This document shows, piece by piece, positions 16,809 to 26,102 of a DNA stretch of 40,322 nt. Source of the stretch: Nitratidesulfovibrio sp. (GTDB taxonomy: Bacteria > Desulfobacterota > Desulfovibrionia > Desulfovibrionales > Desulfovibrionaceae); contig NZ_JBDXXH010000003.1 in the NCBI RefSeq assembly GCF_040373385.1, positions 565,152 through 605,473 on the forward strand. Reading direction: 5' to 3'. Every line of letters starts with the position of its first letter. The stretch's first letter is position 1. The notes beneath the pieces are model-generated. The model made no database searches. It was not told the DNA's origin and saw nothing but the letters and a program-made list of their open reading frames with translations. Position numbers and translations under genes: made by a program.

Positions 16809-17207
16809 ATGCGCGTGCTCATCGTCGAGGACGACTTCACCAGCCGCAAGTACTTGCAGACCATCCTTGCTCCTTACGGGGTCAGCGACATTGCCGTCAG
16901 CGGTGTCGAGGCGGTGGAGGCATTCGCGGCGGCGCTGAACGCGCAGCAGCCGTATGATCTTGTCTGTCTGGACATCATGTTGCCAGAGATGGACGGACAG
17001 GAGGCCCTGCGGCGCATCCGCGCCATGGAGCGCGAGCGCGGGGTGGCCCCTGCCGACGAGGTGCCCGTGGTCATGACCACCGCCCTCGACGATCCGCGCA
17101 ACGTGGTGGAGGCCTATTACAAGGGCGGGGCCACGTCGTACGTGCCCAAGCCCATCGACCGCCAACTGTTCGTGCAGATGTTGAAGGGGCTTGGCGTCAT
17201 CCGTTGA
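16809..17207 (+). CDS. CheY-like response regulator receiver
   Basis: This 132-residue single-domain receiver has an acidic pocket (VEDD, residues 7-9) and a phosphoacceptor Asp55 in YDLVCLDIMLPEMDG. The conserved Thr lies in VVMTTALDD, and the Lys in YVPKPIDRQ. There is no output domain, so it acts by protein contact, as in CheY or phosphorelay shuttles. No histidine kinase gene is adjacent. The start follows ggaggccttccc; longer in-frame readings add non-receiver sequence. Family members in Desulfovibrio often carry the same GGATSYVPKP ending. Confidence 0.92.
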   Translation: MRVLIVEDDFTSRKYLQTILAPYGVSDIAVSGVEAVEAFAAALNAQQPYDLVCLDIMLPEMDGQEALRRIRAMERERGVAPADEVPVVMTTALDDPRNVVEAYYKGGATSYVPKPIDRQLFVQMLKGLGVIR

Positions 17208-17513
17208 TTGCACCAATCGTCCTTTCACCGCTGGCGTCGCGTGACGTTGCAGTGAAGGAACATGCTGATTGGGGCTGTCTGCGGCTTTGCCGAAGTCATC
17301 CTTCCCACGCATCTGCCCGGCGCTCCCGGCCAGAAGCCGCAGCGCCGCCCGTCGCATGCCGCCGTTTCGATGGTGGACCGACGCCGCACCGACACCCCCG
17401 TCGTTGCACCGGCCCGATACCTTGCGGGCCGCAACTGATGCGGTATGCCGGTGGGCACAGCCCGCCTGTCTACCCCGACTTCGACCAACCGCACGCAACC
17501 ATCGGGAGTACCC
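17208..17513. other. Intergenic region
   Basis: This 306-bp gap precedes the Tim44-domain gene. A long-range inverted repeat (ctgcggctt near 17279 and aagccgcag near 17335) is present, with a loop too long for a terminator. No gene is seen. Confidence 0.4.
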
Positions 17514-18434
17514 ATGACCCGTACCCGGATTCTTGCCTGTTGCCTGGCCGTGGCCGTGGCCCTTTGCCTGAGCATGACCGACCTCGCCGACGCCAAGCGC
17601 CTTGGCGGGGGCAAGTCGTTCGGCGGCAGCCCCAGTTACCAGCGCAGCTTCACACCCAGCCAGCCTTCGCCTTCTTCTCCTGCCAGCCCCAACCTCAACC
17701 GGCAGCAGCAGACCCCGCAGCCCGGCCCCGCCACCCCGCAGCAGGCCCCGCGCTCCCGTTTCGGCGGGTTCGGCGGCATTCTGGGCGGCATGCTGGCGGG
17801 CAGCCTGATAGGCTCGCTGCTGTTCGGCGGCGGCTTTGGCGGCGTGGGCATGATGGACATGCTGCTCGTGGCGCTGGTGGTTTTCATGGGGCTGAAGCTC
17901 TTTGCCGCCCGTCGCGGTAGCACCCCCGCACCGGCCTCCGCTTCCGGTCAGCCCGGCGGCATGCGCCGCGCCGCCGACTACGGCGCCCAGTCCGGCGCCG
18001 GGTGGGATGCCCTGCGCGCCGCCCCGGCCACTGCCGCCGACGCACAACCCGCGTCGCCTGGCATTCCCGAGGGCTTCGACACCGAGGACTTCCTGCGCGG
18101 GGCCAAGCTGGCCTACAACCGCCTGCAAGCCTCGTGGGACCGGCGCGACCTGGACGACATCGCCCAGTTCACCACCCCCGAGATACTTCGGGAAATCACC
18201 CAACAAGCCCAGGACGACCCCAGCCCCTCGCGGACCGAGGTGCTGTACTGCAACGCCAGCGTGTTGTCCGTCACCGAAGAGAAGGGCCGTAGCGTGGCCA
18301 CGGTGTTCTTTGACGTGCTGATGCGCGAGGATGCCCAGGCCGATGCCCCCAGCCAGGTACGCGAGGTATGGCACTTCGTGCGTACCGGCAACGAGATGTG
18401 GCGTCTGGACGGCATCCAGCAGGTGGAAATGTAG
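17514..18434 (+). CDS. Tim44-like domain membrane protein
   Basis: The 306-residue protein starts with a signal or anchor segment (ILACCLAVAVALCLSM). A Ser/Pro/Gln-rich region follows, then a glycine-rich hydrophobic stretch (FGGFGGILGGMLAGSLIGSL, then MMDMLLVALVVFMGLKLFAA). The C-terminal Tim44 domain runs from about residue 190 (FLRGAKLAYNRLQASWDRRD.. VREVWHFVRTGNEMWRLDGI). Bacterial proteins of this type are inner-membrane proteins with the Tim44/MBA1 fold. Their role is not well established; membrane-protein or lipid handling has been suggested. The start has gggagtaccc upstream. A strong terminator follows. Confidence 0.88.
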   Translation: MTRTRILACCLAVAVALCLSMTDLADAKRLGGGKSFGGSPSYQRSFTPSQPSPSSPASPNLNRQQQTPQPGPATPQQAPRSRFGGFGGILGGMLAGSLIGSLLFGGGFGGVGMMDMLLVALVVFMGLKLFAARRGSTPAPASASGQPGGMRRAADYGAQSGAGWDALRAAPATAADAQPASPGIPEGFDTEDFLRGAKLAYNRLQASWDRRDLDDIAQFTTPEILREITQQAQDDPSPSRTEVLYCNASVLSVTEEKGRSVATVFFDVLMREDAQADAPSQVREVWHFVRTGNEMWRLDGIQQVEM

Positions 18435-18505
18435 CATCGCGCCCGATGCCGGGTGCAGGCGTCTGGCGGCGGATACGCTGCCTTGCGCGCCGTGTGACGT
18501 TGAAA

Positions 18506-18544
18506 GGGGCGGTTTCCCGTGGGTTCACCACGGGAAACCGCCCC
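18506..18544. terminator. Convergent terminator hairpin
   Basis: A perfect 17-bp stem (ggggcggtttcccgtgg with its complement) with a 5-base loop lies between the convergent Tim44 and bcp genes. On the plus strand it is followed by gtttcgtttgtt. It probably serves both genes. Confidence 0.8.
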
Positions 18545-18622
18545 GTTTCGTTTGTTCCGTATGGTTCTGTTATCCGTGCGTTGCGACTACGGCATCGGAC
18601 AGTTGTCGGACGCCGGGCGATG

Positions 18623-19114
18623 TTATCCTGTCGTCAGCCGCCGCAGTTCGTCCAGCACCGCCTGGGCATGCCCGTCCACCTTCACCGGCGACCACGCCGC
18701 CCGCACCGTGCCATCCGGCCCGATGAGGAAGGTGGACCGCACGATGCCGGTCACCGCCTTGCCGTATAGCATCTTGGTGCCGAAGGCGCCGTAGGCCTTG
18801 GCCACCGCCCGGTCCGGGTCGCTCAGCAGCACCACGCCCAGGTCCTGCTTCAGCGTGAAGTTGCCGATGGCTTTCGGCGAATCGGGGCTTACCCCGGCCA
18901 CTGCCGCGCCCGCTGCGGCAAAGTCGGGCAGCATGCAGGTAAAGTCGCGCGCCTCGCGGGTGCAGCCGGGGGTGCTGGCCTTGGGGTAGAAGTAGAGCAC
19001 CAGCCATGCTCCGGCAAAGTCGGCAAGGGCGCGCGGCGCGCCCGATGCGTCCGCCAGCCGGAAGTCGGGGGCCGCCTTGCCCGGCAGCGAGGCGGCGGTG
19101 ATCAGTTCGCTCAT
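18623..19114 (-). CDS. bcp: Thioredoxin-dependent thiol peroxidase (Bcp/PrxQ)
   Basis: The 163-residue peroxiredoxin reduces hydrogen peroxide and organic hydroperoxides. The peroxidatic Cys51 lies in YPKASTPGCTREA, with the conserved Thr48 and Pro44. The resolving cysteine found five residues later in E. coli-type Bcp is Arg56 here. The nearest other cysteine is Cys60 (DFTCM), so this may be a 1-Cys or atypical enzyme. VSPDSPKAIGNF and DPDRAVAKAYGAFG are further family signatures. It has a cggag ribosome binding site. It lies on the minus strand 239 bp downstream of the AsmA gene. Confidence 0.92.
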   Translation of the reverse strand: MSELITAASLPGKAAPDFRLADASGAPRALADFAGAWLVLYFYPKASTPGCTREARDFTCMLPDFAAAGAAVAGVSPDSPKAIGNFTLKQDLGVVLLSDPDRAVAKAYGAFGTKMLYGKAVTGIVRSTFLIGPDGTVRAAWSPVKVDGHAQAVLDELRRLTTG

Positions 19115-19353
19115 GGATATGCTCCGTGGTCTGGGGGCTGATGTCCGTGGTTCGTGGGGAATGGGAAGGGGCGGGCACTCCCGGTGCCTCGGGACAGTCC
19201 TCGGCAGGGCATGGGCAGCGTGCCGGTGCCGTGCCGTGCGCGGCTCGTTGCCATTCCCCCCGCGTGCGCCCCGAAGACGCGTACGGTCACAATGCCGCCC
19301 GGAATGCGCCCACGTTTGGGTGGATACGCATACCGGGCGGCTGTTGGTTCCTG

Positions 19354-21480
19354 CTACTGCTTCTGGCCCGGCAACAGGCCCTTGATGGCCCCGCCGATGC
19401 CCTTCACGGCTTCGCCCCCCTTTTCCACCGGGGCCTGAATGACGCCACCGGCGCCTTCCAGGGTGTTCATCAGCATCTTGGTCGGGTCCACCCCGTAGCT
19501 GGGCGAATCCAGCGCGCCACTGATCTTGATGGGGATCTTGGGCAAACCGGTGACGTCGAGCGTGGCGGCGTAATCCACCACGTTGCGGCCAAGGTCGGCG
19601 GTGCCCGCGCCCGTGGCGCCGATGCCCGGCGAAACGAACTTGAGGTCCTTGTTGCTGACCACGCCCTTGTCGGCGCGGATGGACGCAGTGAGGCTGTCGA
19701 ACTTCTGGCCGGACGACCCGGCACGCTTGGATTCCGCGCCCTTGATGCCTTCGGGGATGATCTGGAAGCCGTGGATGGTACCCTGGGTCATGGCCAGCGA
19801 GGCCGTGCCCGCCAGGGTGTGCTTGGCGGCGTTCCAGTCGTCGCCGGTGGCGGTGAGGTCGGTCTTCACGTCGGTGCGGGCCGAAACATGGCGCTTGCCC
19901 AGCGCGGCCTGTTGCAGTTCGCCCACCTCCACCCCCTTCACGGTGGTGACGATGCGCGACCTGGTCGCTTCGGCGCGGGTGTCGGCGGTGATGTCGCCGT
20001 TCACCGCGCCGCCGCCGAGGTTCAGTTGCAGCGGATTGATGCGCACCAGCCCCTTGTCGGCCACCAGACGCACCAGCACGTTGGTCATGGGTACCTTGGC
20101 GGCTACCAGCCGTCCGGCCTTGAAGGTGACGTCCGCGTCGATGGTGCGCAGGCTCTTCTTGGCCTCTGCCGTGCCGTCCTGCGGGGCCGCCTTGCCGTCC
20201 TTGCCGGCAGCTGGTGCAGCGCCCTTTTCGGGGGCCTTGCCCCCGGCCTGCTTGTCCCCTTCCGGCGGCAGGTAGCGGTCCACGTCGATGGCGTCCAGCG
20301 CCAACTCTGCCCGGATGACCTGCACCGCGCCCATCACGGCGGACGCCTTGCCCTGAATGGCGGTGTCGTCCAGCTTGCCGGTGATGGTGCGCACATCCAC
20401 CTTGGCGGGCGTGGCCTGCACGTCCAGTGTGAGGTCCAGGGCGTCCAGCGCCTTGGGGTCGGCGGTGCGCATGGGGGTGCCCAGCGATTCCAGCGCCTTG
20501 CGGGGTGACCCGGCCAGGGTCAGCAGCCCCTCGAACGACTGCGCCCCCAGCGCGGCGGTGCCGTTGGCGCCCACCTTCATGGTGGGTGTGGACAGCGACA
20601 GCCGGGCGATGTCCAGCCGCTGCGGCACGGTGTGGAAGGTCAGATCGCCCGCCAGTTCCACCTTGCCGAGCCCGGCGGGCACCACGCCGCCCTTGGGGGT
20701 AAGGGTCACGGTCAGTCCGTTCACCCGCAATACCGAGCCGTCCAGGTCGGACTGCACCTTGGCGATGACGGACAGGTCCGCCTCGATGTCCGGCTTCTGG
20801 CCGGACATGGCCACGACAAGCTTGATGTCGGCGGGGTCGCCGCCGGGGGCCAGGCCGTTGACGTTGATGTTCAGGTCGCGGGCGCGGAACTGCTGCCCGG
20901 TGCCCAGGTCGCGGAAGGACAGCGAGGCCCCGTTCACCGACAGGCTGTCCACGGCCACGGCCATGGGGGCGCCGCCCGAGGCCTGTGGCTGTGCGGGCTG
21001 GGGGGTGGGAGCCGCGGGGGACGCGGGCGCTGCCGGAGCCTGGCCGGGCTTGGCGAAGTCCCAGTTGGTGCGGCCATCGGCGGCGCGCACCAGGTTCAGG
21101 TGCAGCCCGTCCAGCATCAGTTCCGCCACCTCCACCCGCTTGGACAGCAGGGGCATGAAGGCCACGCGCAGCCCACCGCCCTTGATGCGCAGGAAAATGT
21201 CGTCATCCCCAGATGCAGGGGACGGGGCGGGCGCCTTGGGAAAGTCCGGCGGATTGCCGAGGTGCATGGGGCCGAAGGCAACGCCCAGCCACGGAAAGAA
21301 GGACAGCGAAAGGTCGCCGTCGAAGACCAGTTCGCGGCCCGTGGCCGAGCGCGCGGCATCGGCGATGCGGCCCTTGTAGTCGTTGGGGTTGATGGTGGCC
21401 ACCACGATGGCGATGGCTGCGGCGGCAAGGATGACCAGGGCGCCGATGGCGGCGGCCACGAGTTTGAGCGTTCTGTTCAT
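19354..21480 (-). CDS. AsmA family protein
   Basis: The 708-residue protein has one N-terminal membrane anchor (LVAAAIGALVILAAAAIAIV). A large periplasmic region follows, with the AsmA start signature INPNDYKGRIADAARSATGRELVFDGDL and LGVAFGPMHLGNPPDF. The C-terminal AsmA_2-like part (GTASLAMTQGTIHGFQIIPEG.. VDYAATLDVTGLPKIPIKI) ends with VKGIGGAIKGLLPGQK. AsmA-like proteins belong to the bridge-type lipid transfer group involved in outer-membrane biogenesis. Two low-complexity Ala/Pro/Lys linkers interrupt the domain (near residues 155-180 and 405-440). The start ATG at 21480 follows cgggagcaccgcc; a longer reading would add 47 residues of Arg/Pro-rich sequence before the anchor. Confidence 0.9.
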   Translation of the reverse strand: MNRTLKLVAAAIGALVILAAAAIAIVVATINPNDYKGRIADAARSATGRELVFDGDLSLSFFPWLGVAFGPMHLGNPPDFPKAPAPSPASGDDDIFLRIKGGGLRVAFMPLLSKRVEVAELMLDGLHLNLVRAADGRTNWDFAKPGQAPAAPASPAAPTPQPAQPQASGGAPMAVAVDSLSVNGASLSFRDLGTGQQFRARDLNINVNGLAPGGDPADIKLVVAMSGQKPDIEADLSVIAKVQSDLDGSVLRVNGLTVTLTPKGGVVPAGLGKVELAGDLTFHTVPQRLDIARLSLSTPTMKVGANGTAALGAQSFEGLLTLAGSPRKALESLGTPMRTADPKALDALDLTLDVQATPAKVDVRTITGKLDDTAIQGKASAVMGAVQVIRAELALDAIDVDRYLPPEGDKQAGGKAPEKGAAPAAGKDGKAAPQDGTAEAKKSLRTIDADVTFKAGRLVAAKVPMTNVLVRLVADKGLVRINPLQLNLGGGAVNGDITADTRAEATRSRIVTTVKGVEVGELQQAALGKRHVSARTDVKTDLTATGDDWNAAKHTLAGTASLAMTQGTIHGFQIIPEGIKGAESKRAGSSGQKFDSLTASIRADKGVVSNKDLKFVSPGIGATGAGTADLGRNVVDYAATLDVTGLPKIPIKISGALDSPSYGVDPTKMLMNTLEGAGGVIQAPVEKGGEAVKGIGGAIKGLLPGQKQ

Positions 21481-21812
21481 GGCGGTGCTCCCGGTTGGGG
21501 GTTGCCGAAGGGGCGGTGGAGGCGGGCCGGGGGCCGCACGGGAACGGCGGCGAAAGAAGGAAAGCCCGAGCCTTTCCGAAAGATAACCCACCGGGGATGT
21601 TGGGGCAAGGCGTGAGAACAAATTACGGCGGGGTGTGGGGGATGTGCGCCGTGATGATGGACCGTCTGGCGGGACGGCGGCGGGTAGGGCGATGGGCGGG
21701 TAAGGTGGCGGGCATGGCAGTTGCGTAAGGCGGCCCGAACCGGTTTGAATTGGTCCCGAGTTGAGGGAGGCCGCTCTGGCGGAGCGGTGCGATTCGCGCT
21801 AGACCTTGGCCC
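21481..21812. other. Divergent intergenic region
   Basis: This 332-bp gap lies between the divergent AsmA and cobQ genes. I looked for a cobalamin riboswitch before cobQ and saw no recognisable B12-box structure. A small hairpin (ccgctc-tggcg-gagcgg) lies near 21771-21787. No gene is seen. Confidence 0.45.
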
Positions 21813-23612
21813 ATGAATTCCGTCACTCCCCCGTCCACCCCGACCACTTCATCCTCGGCACCCGCACCGTCCGCATCCCCTGTCCTGCCCGCCGACATTT
21901 CGCCCCGCACCTGCCGCACCCCGGCCCTGATGATACAGGGCACCTGCTCCAACGCGGGCAAGAGCATCCTTGCCGCCGCGTTCTGCCGCATCTTCCTGCA
22001 GGACGGCCTACGCGTGGCCCCGTTCAAGGCGCAGAACATGGCGCTCAATTCCTGCGTCACCCCCGACGGGCTGGAAATGGGCCGGGCGCAGGCGGTGCAG
22101 GCGGCAGCCTGTCGGCTGGACCCGGACGTGCGCATGAACCCGGTGCTGCTGAAGCCCTGTTCCGACGTGGGGTCGCAGGTCATCGTCATGGGGCGGCCCG
22201 TGGGCGTCATGCGGGTGCGCCAGTACGTGGGCTACAAGCCGCAGGCGCGCGACGCGGCCTTTGCCGCCTACGACAGCCTGGCGGCAGAGCACGACGTGAT
22301 GGTTATCGAGGGGGCGGGCAGCCCGGCGGAAATCAACCTGAAGGCCCACGACATCGTGAACATGGCCATGGCCCGCCATGCCGGGGCGCGGGTGCTGCTG
22401 GTGGGCGACATCGACCGGGGCGGGGTGTTCGCCGCGCTGGTGGGCACCATGGAACTGCTGGAGGACTGGGAACGCAATCACGTGGCGGGCTACCTGCTGA
22501 ACAAGTTCCGGGGCGATGCCAGCCTGCTGGACCCAGCGCTGGAGTTCATGAAGGAGCGCACCGGGCGGCCCGTGCTGGGCGTGGTGCCGTACCTGCGCGA
22601 CCTGGGCCTGCCGGAAGAGGACTCCGTGACCTTCAAGGAAGGGCTGCCGGGCCTGCGCCATGGGGCGCCGGGCACGGGGCGGGACGGCGTGCCGGACATC
22701 CTGCCGGACATCCTGCCGGACACCCTGTTGGACATCGTGCTGGTGGACCTGCCGCACATCAGCAATTTTACCGACGTGGACGCCCTGCGCGGCGAACCGG
22801 ACGTGCGGCTGCGCGTGGCCCGCACCCCGGCTGACCTGCCAGCGCCGGACGGCAGGATGCCCGACGCGGTGATCCTGCCGGGCAGCAAGAACACCACCGG
22901 CGACCTGCGGGCGTTGCGCGCCACGGGCATGGCCGATGCGCTGGGGAGCCTTGCGCGCAACCCGGACGGGCCGGTGGTGGCGGGTATCTGCGCCGGGTTG
23001 CAGATGCTGGGCCTGTGCGTGGCCGACCCGCTGGGGCTGGAAGGCGGCGGAGACGAGCAGGGGCTGGGCCTGTTGCCGGTGCGCACCGAACTGGCGGCGG
23101 AAAAGACCCTGCGCCGTACGGTGGGGATGCACCCGCGCAGCGGTCTGCCGGTGTCGGGGTACGAGATTCGTCACGGCATCACCGTGGCCGAGGGAAGCGG
23201 CGGGGACGGTGTGGGGGACGATGGCGACGATTCCGTCGGCCCAGTCGACTCGGACAGCCAGATCGGGCCAGACAGCCAGATAGGGTCAGACAGCCAGATT
23301 GGCCCCGGCTGCCCCGCAGGTGCGGGCGCTGCCTTCCCCTTCCTGCTGCGCGAGGACGGCGGCCCGCTGGGTTGGGGCACCCACGGGGGGCGGGTGTGGG
23401 GCACCTCGCTGCACGGGGTGTTCGATGCCGACGGCTTTCGCAGGCATTTCCTGGACGGGCTGCGCGTGCGCCGGGGGCTGGACCCACTGGGCCGCGTGGT
23501 GGCCCCCTATTCGCTGGACCCGGCGCTGGACCGGCTGGCCGATGCCGTGCGTGCCGCCGTGGACATGGACACCATTTACGATATGCTGAACCTGCGGCCA
23601 GGCGGGGCGTAG
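21813..23612 (+). CDS. cobQ: Cobyric acid synthase
   Basis: CobQ (CbiP) amidates four side chains of adenosylcobyrinic a,c-diamide using glutamine and ATP, a late step of B12 synthesis. The dethiobiotin-synthetase-like ATPase half starts with [14 protein letters not shown] (P-loop) and includes [10 protein letters not shown] and [13 protein letters not shown]. The glutamine amidotransferase half has the nucleophile Cys in [13 protein letters not shown] and the histidine region WGTSLHGVF. At 599 residues it is longer than usual (about 490-530). The excess comes from a Pro/Ser-rich N-terminus and two in-frame tandem repeats at 22691-22738 and 23253-23306. No other B12 gene is adjacent. There is no clear ribosome binding site. 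Confidence 0.95.
   Translation: MNSVTPPSTPTTSSSAPAPSASPVLPADISPRTCRTPALMIQGTCSNAGKSILAAAFCRIFLQDGLRVAPFKAQNMALNSCVTPDGLEMGRAQAVQAAACRLDPDVRMNPVLLKPCSDVGSQVIVMGRPVGVMRVRQYVGYKPQARDAAFAAYDSLAAEHDVMVIEGAGSPAEINLKAHDIVNMAMARHAGARVLLVGDIDRGGVFAALVGTMELLEDWERNHVAGYLLNKFRGDASLLDPALEFMKERTGRPVLGVVPYLRDLGLPEEDSVTFKEGLPGLRHGAPGTGRDGVPDILPDILPDTLLDIVLVDLPHISNFTDVDALRGEPDVRLRVARTPADLPAPDGRMPDAVILPGSKNTTGDLRALRATGMADALGSLARNPDGPVVAGICAGLQMLGLCVADPLGLEGGGDEQGLGLLPVRTELAAEKTLRRTVGMHPRSGLPVSGYEIRHGITVAEGSGGDGVGDDGDDSVGPVDSDSQIGPDSQIGSDSQIGPGCPAGAGAAFPFLLREDGGPLGWGTHGGRVWGTSLHGVFDADGFRRHFLDGLRVRRGLDPLGRVVAPYSLDPALDRLADAVRAAVDMDTIYDMLNLRPGGA
22691..22738. repeat. 12-bp tandem repeat in cobQ
   Basis: Four units of the gccggacatcct type, the last two diverged, encode repeated Pro-Asp-Ile-Leu between the ATPase and amidotransferase halves of CobQ. 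The frame is kept. Confidence 0.9.
23253..23306. repeat. 18-bp tandem repeat in cobQ
   Basis: Three units starting gacagccagat encode [12 protein letters not shown] and DSQIGP in an acidic loop of the amidotransferase half. The units differ only at third positions and one Ser/Pro change. Confidence 0.92.
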
Positions 23613-23775
23613 GCTGTCGTTTGCCGCATGGCGCAGGCAGCGCAGGGTTTGCGCGGAGATGATGGGGCATGCCCAGATTCGAAGCAGACCCGCCGCAGAG
23701 TCGACCCGGAGTCGCCCCCGACCCGTCGCGACCAGATGCGAACATGATGCGGACCCGACGCGGGAAGGAGAGCCG

Positions 23776-25047
23776 ATGTGTACTGACGGAGAGCAGCGGG
23801 CCGAGGCACTGACCCTGTCGGCGGGGTGGCCGGGAATTCGTTCTTGGCAACGTCTGCGCGTGGCGGCCCGGTGGCTGCTGGCGTGCCACCTGACGTGGTT
23901 GCTTGCGTGCCTGCCCGGTGCACCCGCCGTGGCGGCAGAAGCGGCAATGCCGCAGGCAACGGCTGACGCAGCCGAGGCCCCCCCCGCCCCGGCGTCGGCG
24001 CCTTCCCGGCCTGACGGTTCCGTTTCCGGCAGCCCTGTTTCCGCCGATCCTGCTCCGTCTGGTTCGGCCCTGTCTAGTCCTGCCCAGTCTGGTCCGGCCC
24101 TGCTTGGTCCGGCCCTGTCCGATTCCGCGTCGGTCGGGCCTGCGTCCTCCGGCCCCGACACCTCCACCGCCCCCGCCGCCCCAGCCACGGAACATATGCC
24201 GAACTTCGGCGACCAGCCCGCCACGGAAGGCGCCGGGGCGCTGTACGCAGAGGCGGTGCGCGTGCTTTCGCAGGTGCGCAGCACCCGCTACACCGGCAGC
24301 TACGTGGTGGACGAGGACACGGGCCGCTTCGAGCTGAACTGTTCCGGTTTCCTGTCGCTGCTGCTGTATGAGGTGAACCCCTCGGCGCTGGCCACCGTGG
24401 ACCGCAGCGGCAAGCACTACCGCCCACGGGCGGAGGATTTTCACCGCAGCATCCTGCGCGCCGGGCCCAAGGGCGACGGCACGGGCTGGCTGCGGCTGGA
24501 GCGGGTTTCCGACCTGCGCCCCGGCGATGTGGTGGCCTGGCTGCGGCCCGCCGAACGCAGCGCCAGTTCCGCCACCGGGCATGTGATGGTGGCGCTGGCC
24601 ACGCCGCGCCTCAATCCGGCCCGGCCCGGCGAGGTGCTGTTGCCCGTTGCCGACTGTACCCTGAGTCCGCACGGTGACCTTGCCGCCATGCGCGAGGTGG
24701 GCAGCCCCGGATCGGAGGCGGCGCGGACCGTGTTGCCGACGGGTGCATCGGCTGTGCACCCCGTTGCGGGTCAGGCACTGACCCCCGTGCCCGGCTCATT
24801 CTCGGGGCAGACTAGGCCACCGCAGGTGGAGGCGCCCCCGGCCATCGCTCCCGGCCTGGAGCGGGGCAGCGCCGCATGGCTGGCCGCACTGCCCCGCGAT
24901 ACGCGAGAGCCGGGCATCGGCGGCGTGGGCAGCGGGGTCATCGGGCTGGCCACCGACGCCACCGGCCACCCCGTGGCCTACTGGTGGCGAGGTGGAGTTT
25001 CGCGCCACCGGCTGGTGACCTCCATCATGCTGGGGCGGCTGGAATAG
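23776..25047 (+). CDS. Exported NlpC/P60-like protein
   Basis: The 423-residue protein has a signal-like segment (RWLLACHLTWLLACLPGAPA, then VAAEA). A Ser/Pro/Ala-rich linker follows (residues about 55-140), with repeated S-G-P-A-L units. The folded part resembles an NlpC/P60 cysteine-peptidase fold. FELNCSGFLSLLLYEV would hold the nucleophile Cys, LRPGDVVAWLRP is the conserved mid-strand, and TGHVMVALA would hold the catalytic His. Such enzymes cut cell-wall peptides. The C-terminal region ends in GGVSRHRLVTSIMLGRLE. The start ATG follows gggaaggagagccg; an upstream in-frame ATG at 23659 has no good ribosome binding site. The peptidase call is by motif only. Confidence 0.7.
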   Translation: MCTDGEQRAEALTLSAGWPGIRSWQRLRVAARWLLACHLTWLLACLPGAPAVAAEAAMPQATADAAEAPPAPASAPSRPDGSVSGSPVSADPAPSGSALSSPAQSGPALLGPALSDSASVGPASSGPDTSTAPAAPATEHMPNFGDQPATEGAGALYAEAVRVLSQVRSTRYTGSYVVDEDTGRFELNCSGFLSLLLYEVNPSALATVDRSGKHYRPRAEDFHRSILRAGPKGDGTGWLRLERVSDLRPGDVVAWLRPAERSASSATGHVMVALATPRLNPARPGEVLLPVADCTLSPHGDLAAMREVGSPGSEAARTVLPTGASAVHPVAGQALTPVPGSFSGQTRPPQVEAPPAIAPGLERGSAAWLAALPRDTREPGIGGVGSGVIGLATDATGHPVAYWWRGGVSRHRLVTSIMLGRLE

Positions 25048-25093
25048 CCTGATATGCGGGCTGGCGCGGAACGGACGTTGCGAAAGCTGAGTC

Positions 25094-25150
25094 CTGACAG
25101 CACCGGTCACCCCCTGACAGCACCGGTCACCCCCTGACAGCACCGGTCAG
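25094..25150. repeat. 20-bp tandem repeat, intergenic
   Basis: Nearly three units of ctgacagcaccggtcacccc follow the P60-like gene. Each unit holds the short palindromic core ctgac-agcaccg-gtcag and the hexamer accggt. Confidence 0.92.
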
Positions 25151-25304
25151 TTCCGGCACTGACCAGCCTTCTATCCGCACGAAGTGGCCCGGCAGGGCGG
25201 GATGTGTCCCGTACCCCAGCCGGGCCGTGTGCGTTTGCCGGATTCTGCCCCCGGCGTGTCACCGGGCGTGTCCTGCGCTATTTGGGTGACTTGGGCAACG
25301 TGCG

Positions 25305-25742
25305 CTACCTGGCCAGTTCGTCGGCCTTCTTGCGCAGGTAATCGCCAAGGTCGTTCATGGCCGCCTTGGCCTTGAACAGGTTGAGGCGCAGCGCATCGGT
25401 AAAGCCGAGCACGTTGGCCCCCTCCTTCAGCGGGGTGGACGACTGGCCGAGGGTGGCGTGCTTCAGGTGGCCGCCCTCCACCACGAACACCGAGGTATCC
25501 ACCATGTTGCCCAGGAATTCCCTTTTCACGTCCACTGTGAGCACCACGGTGCTGCCCTTCAGTTCGCGCTTGGTGATGTCGCCCATCACCGATTCGCCAA
25601 GGTAGATCTTTTCGTCCTTGATGTCGGGCACGGCGTCGAACACCACCCGGTAGTTGTTTTCGAACAGGCCGAGCACGGCGTGGGCGCTGATGGCCGCGCC
25701 CGGCAACAGCAGCAGGGCAAGGAGAAGGACAAGGATGCGCAT
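25305..25742 (-). CDS. Exported small protein, possibly MlaD/MCE-like
   Basis: The 145-residue protein has a signal peptide or anchor (MRILVLLLALLLLPGAAISA). The mature part, with VVFDAVPDIKDEKIYLGESV and TKRELKGSTVVLTVDVKREF, resembles the short beta-barrel of MCE/MlaD proteins, which bind lipids in the periplasm. The similarity is weak, and no Mla transporter gene is nearby. The C-terminal part (LRLNLFKAKAAMNDLGDYLR) is helical. The start is chosen by the ribosome binding site ttaaggaagattccc; a longer reading lacks a signal-like N-terminus. It is monocistronic. Confidence 0.65.
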   Translation of the reverse strand: MRILVLLLALLLLPGAAISAHAVLGLFENNYRVVFDAVPDIKDEKIYLGESVMGDITKRELKGSTVVLTVDVKREFLGNMVDTSVFVVEGGHLKHATLGQSSTPLKEGANVLGFTDALRLNLFKAKAAMNDLGDYLRKKADELAR

Positions 25743-26102
25743 GGGAATCTTCCTTAACGGTTGAGTGGCGGTTGCGGACGAGGGCGCGCCGGGCGCGGGG
25801 TCTGGCATGCAGCGCCCGGCAGGCTGCTGGACGCAGCATACACCCCCGTAAGCGTTGTGGGCAACCGCGTGCGTGACCGGGCAAAGACCGTGCATCTGCG
25901 CCGGGCGCTACGCGTGCCGCGCGCCTGTGGGGACGGCGCCAGTCATTCCATGCCGCGCGGATACAGACAAGTGTGCTGCTTCCGGGTAGATTGAAGATAG
26001 TGCAAGAAAATGCAGGCGGCCCGAAACGATCAATGGGACGGGCAGGACGGGCGCGGCGGCATGCCGCTCAGCCGTGGTCATTCACAACGGGAGGATACGC
26101 AC
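25743..26102. other. Divergent intergenic region
   Basis: This 360-bp gap lies between two divergent genes. I see no repeat, RNA or further gene in it. Confidence 0.4.

Noticed and set aside
16731..18437. 568-codon open frame on the minus strand, opposite the receiver and Tim44 genes
   Set aside because: Its composition is that of an antisense shadow; both plus-strand genes have clear motifs and ribosome binding sites.
21481..21812. Cobalamin riboswitch before cobQ
   Set aside because: I searched for the B12 box and surrounding stems and found nothing convincing.
25094..25150. CRISPR array
   Set aside because: The 20-bp units are directly adjacent without spacers; no CRISPR array or cas gene is seen anywhere in the window.
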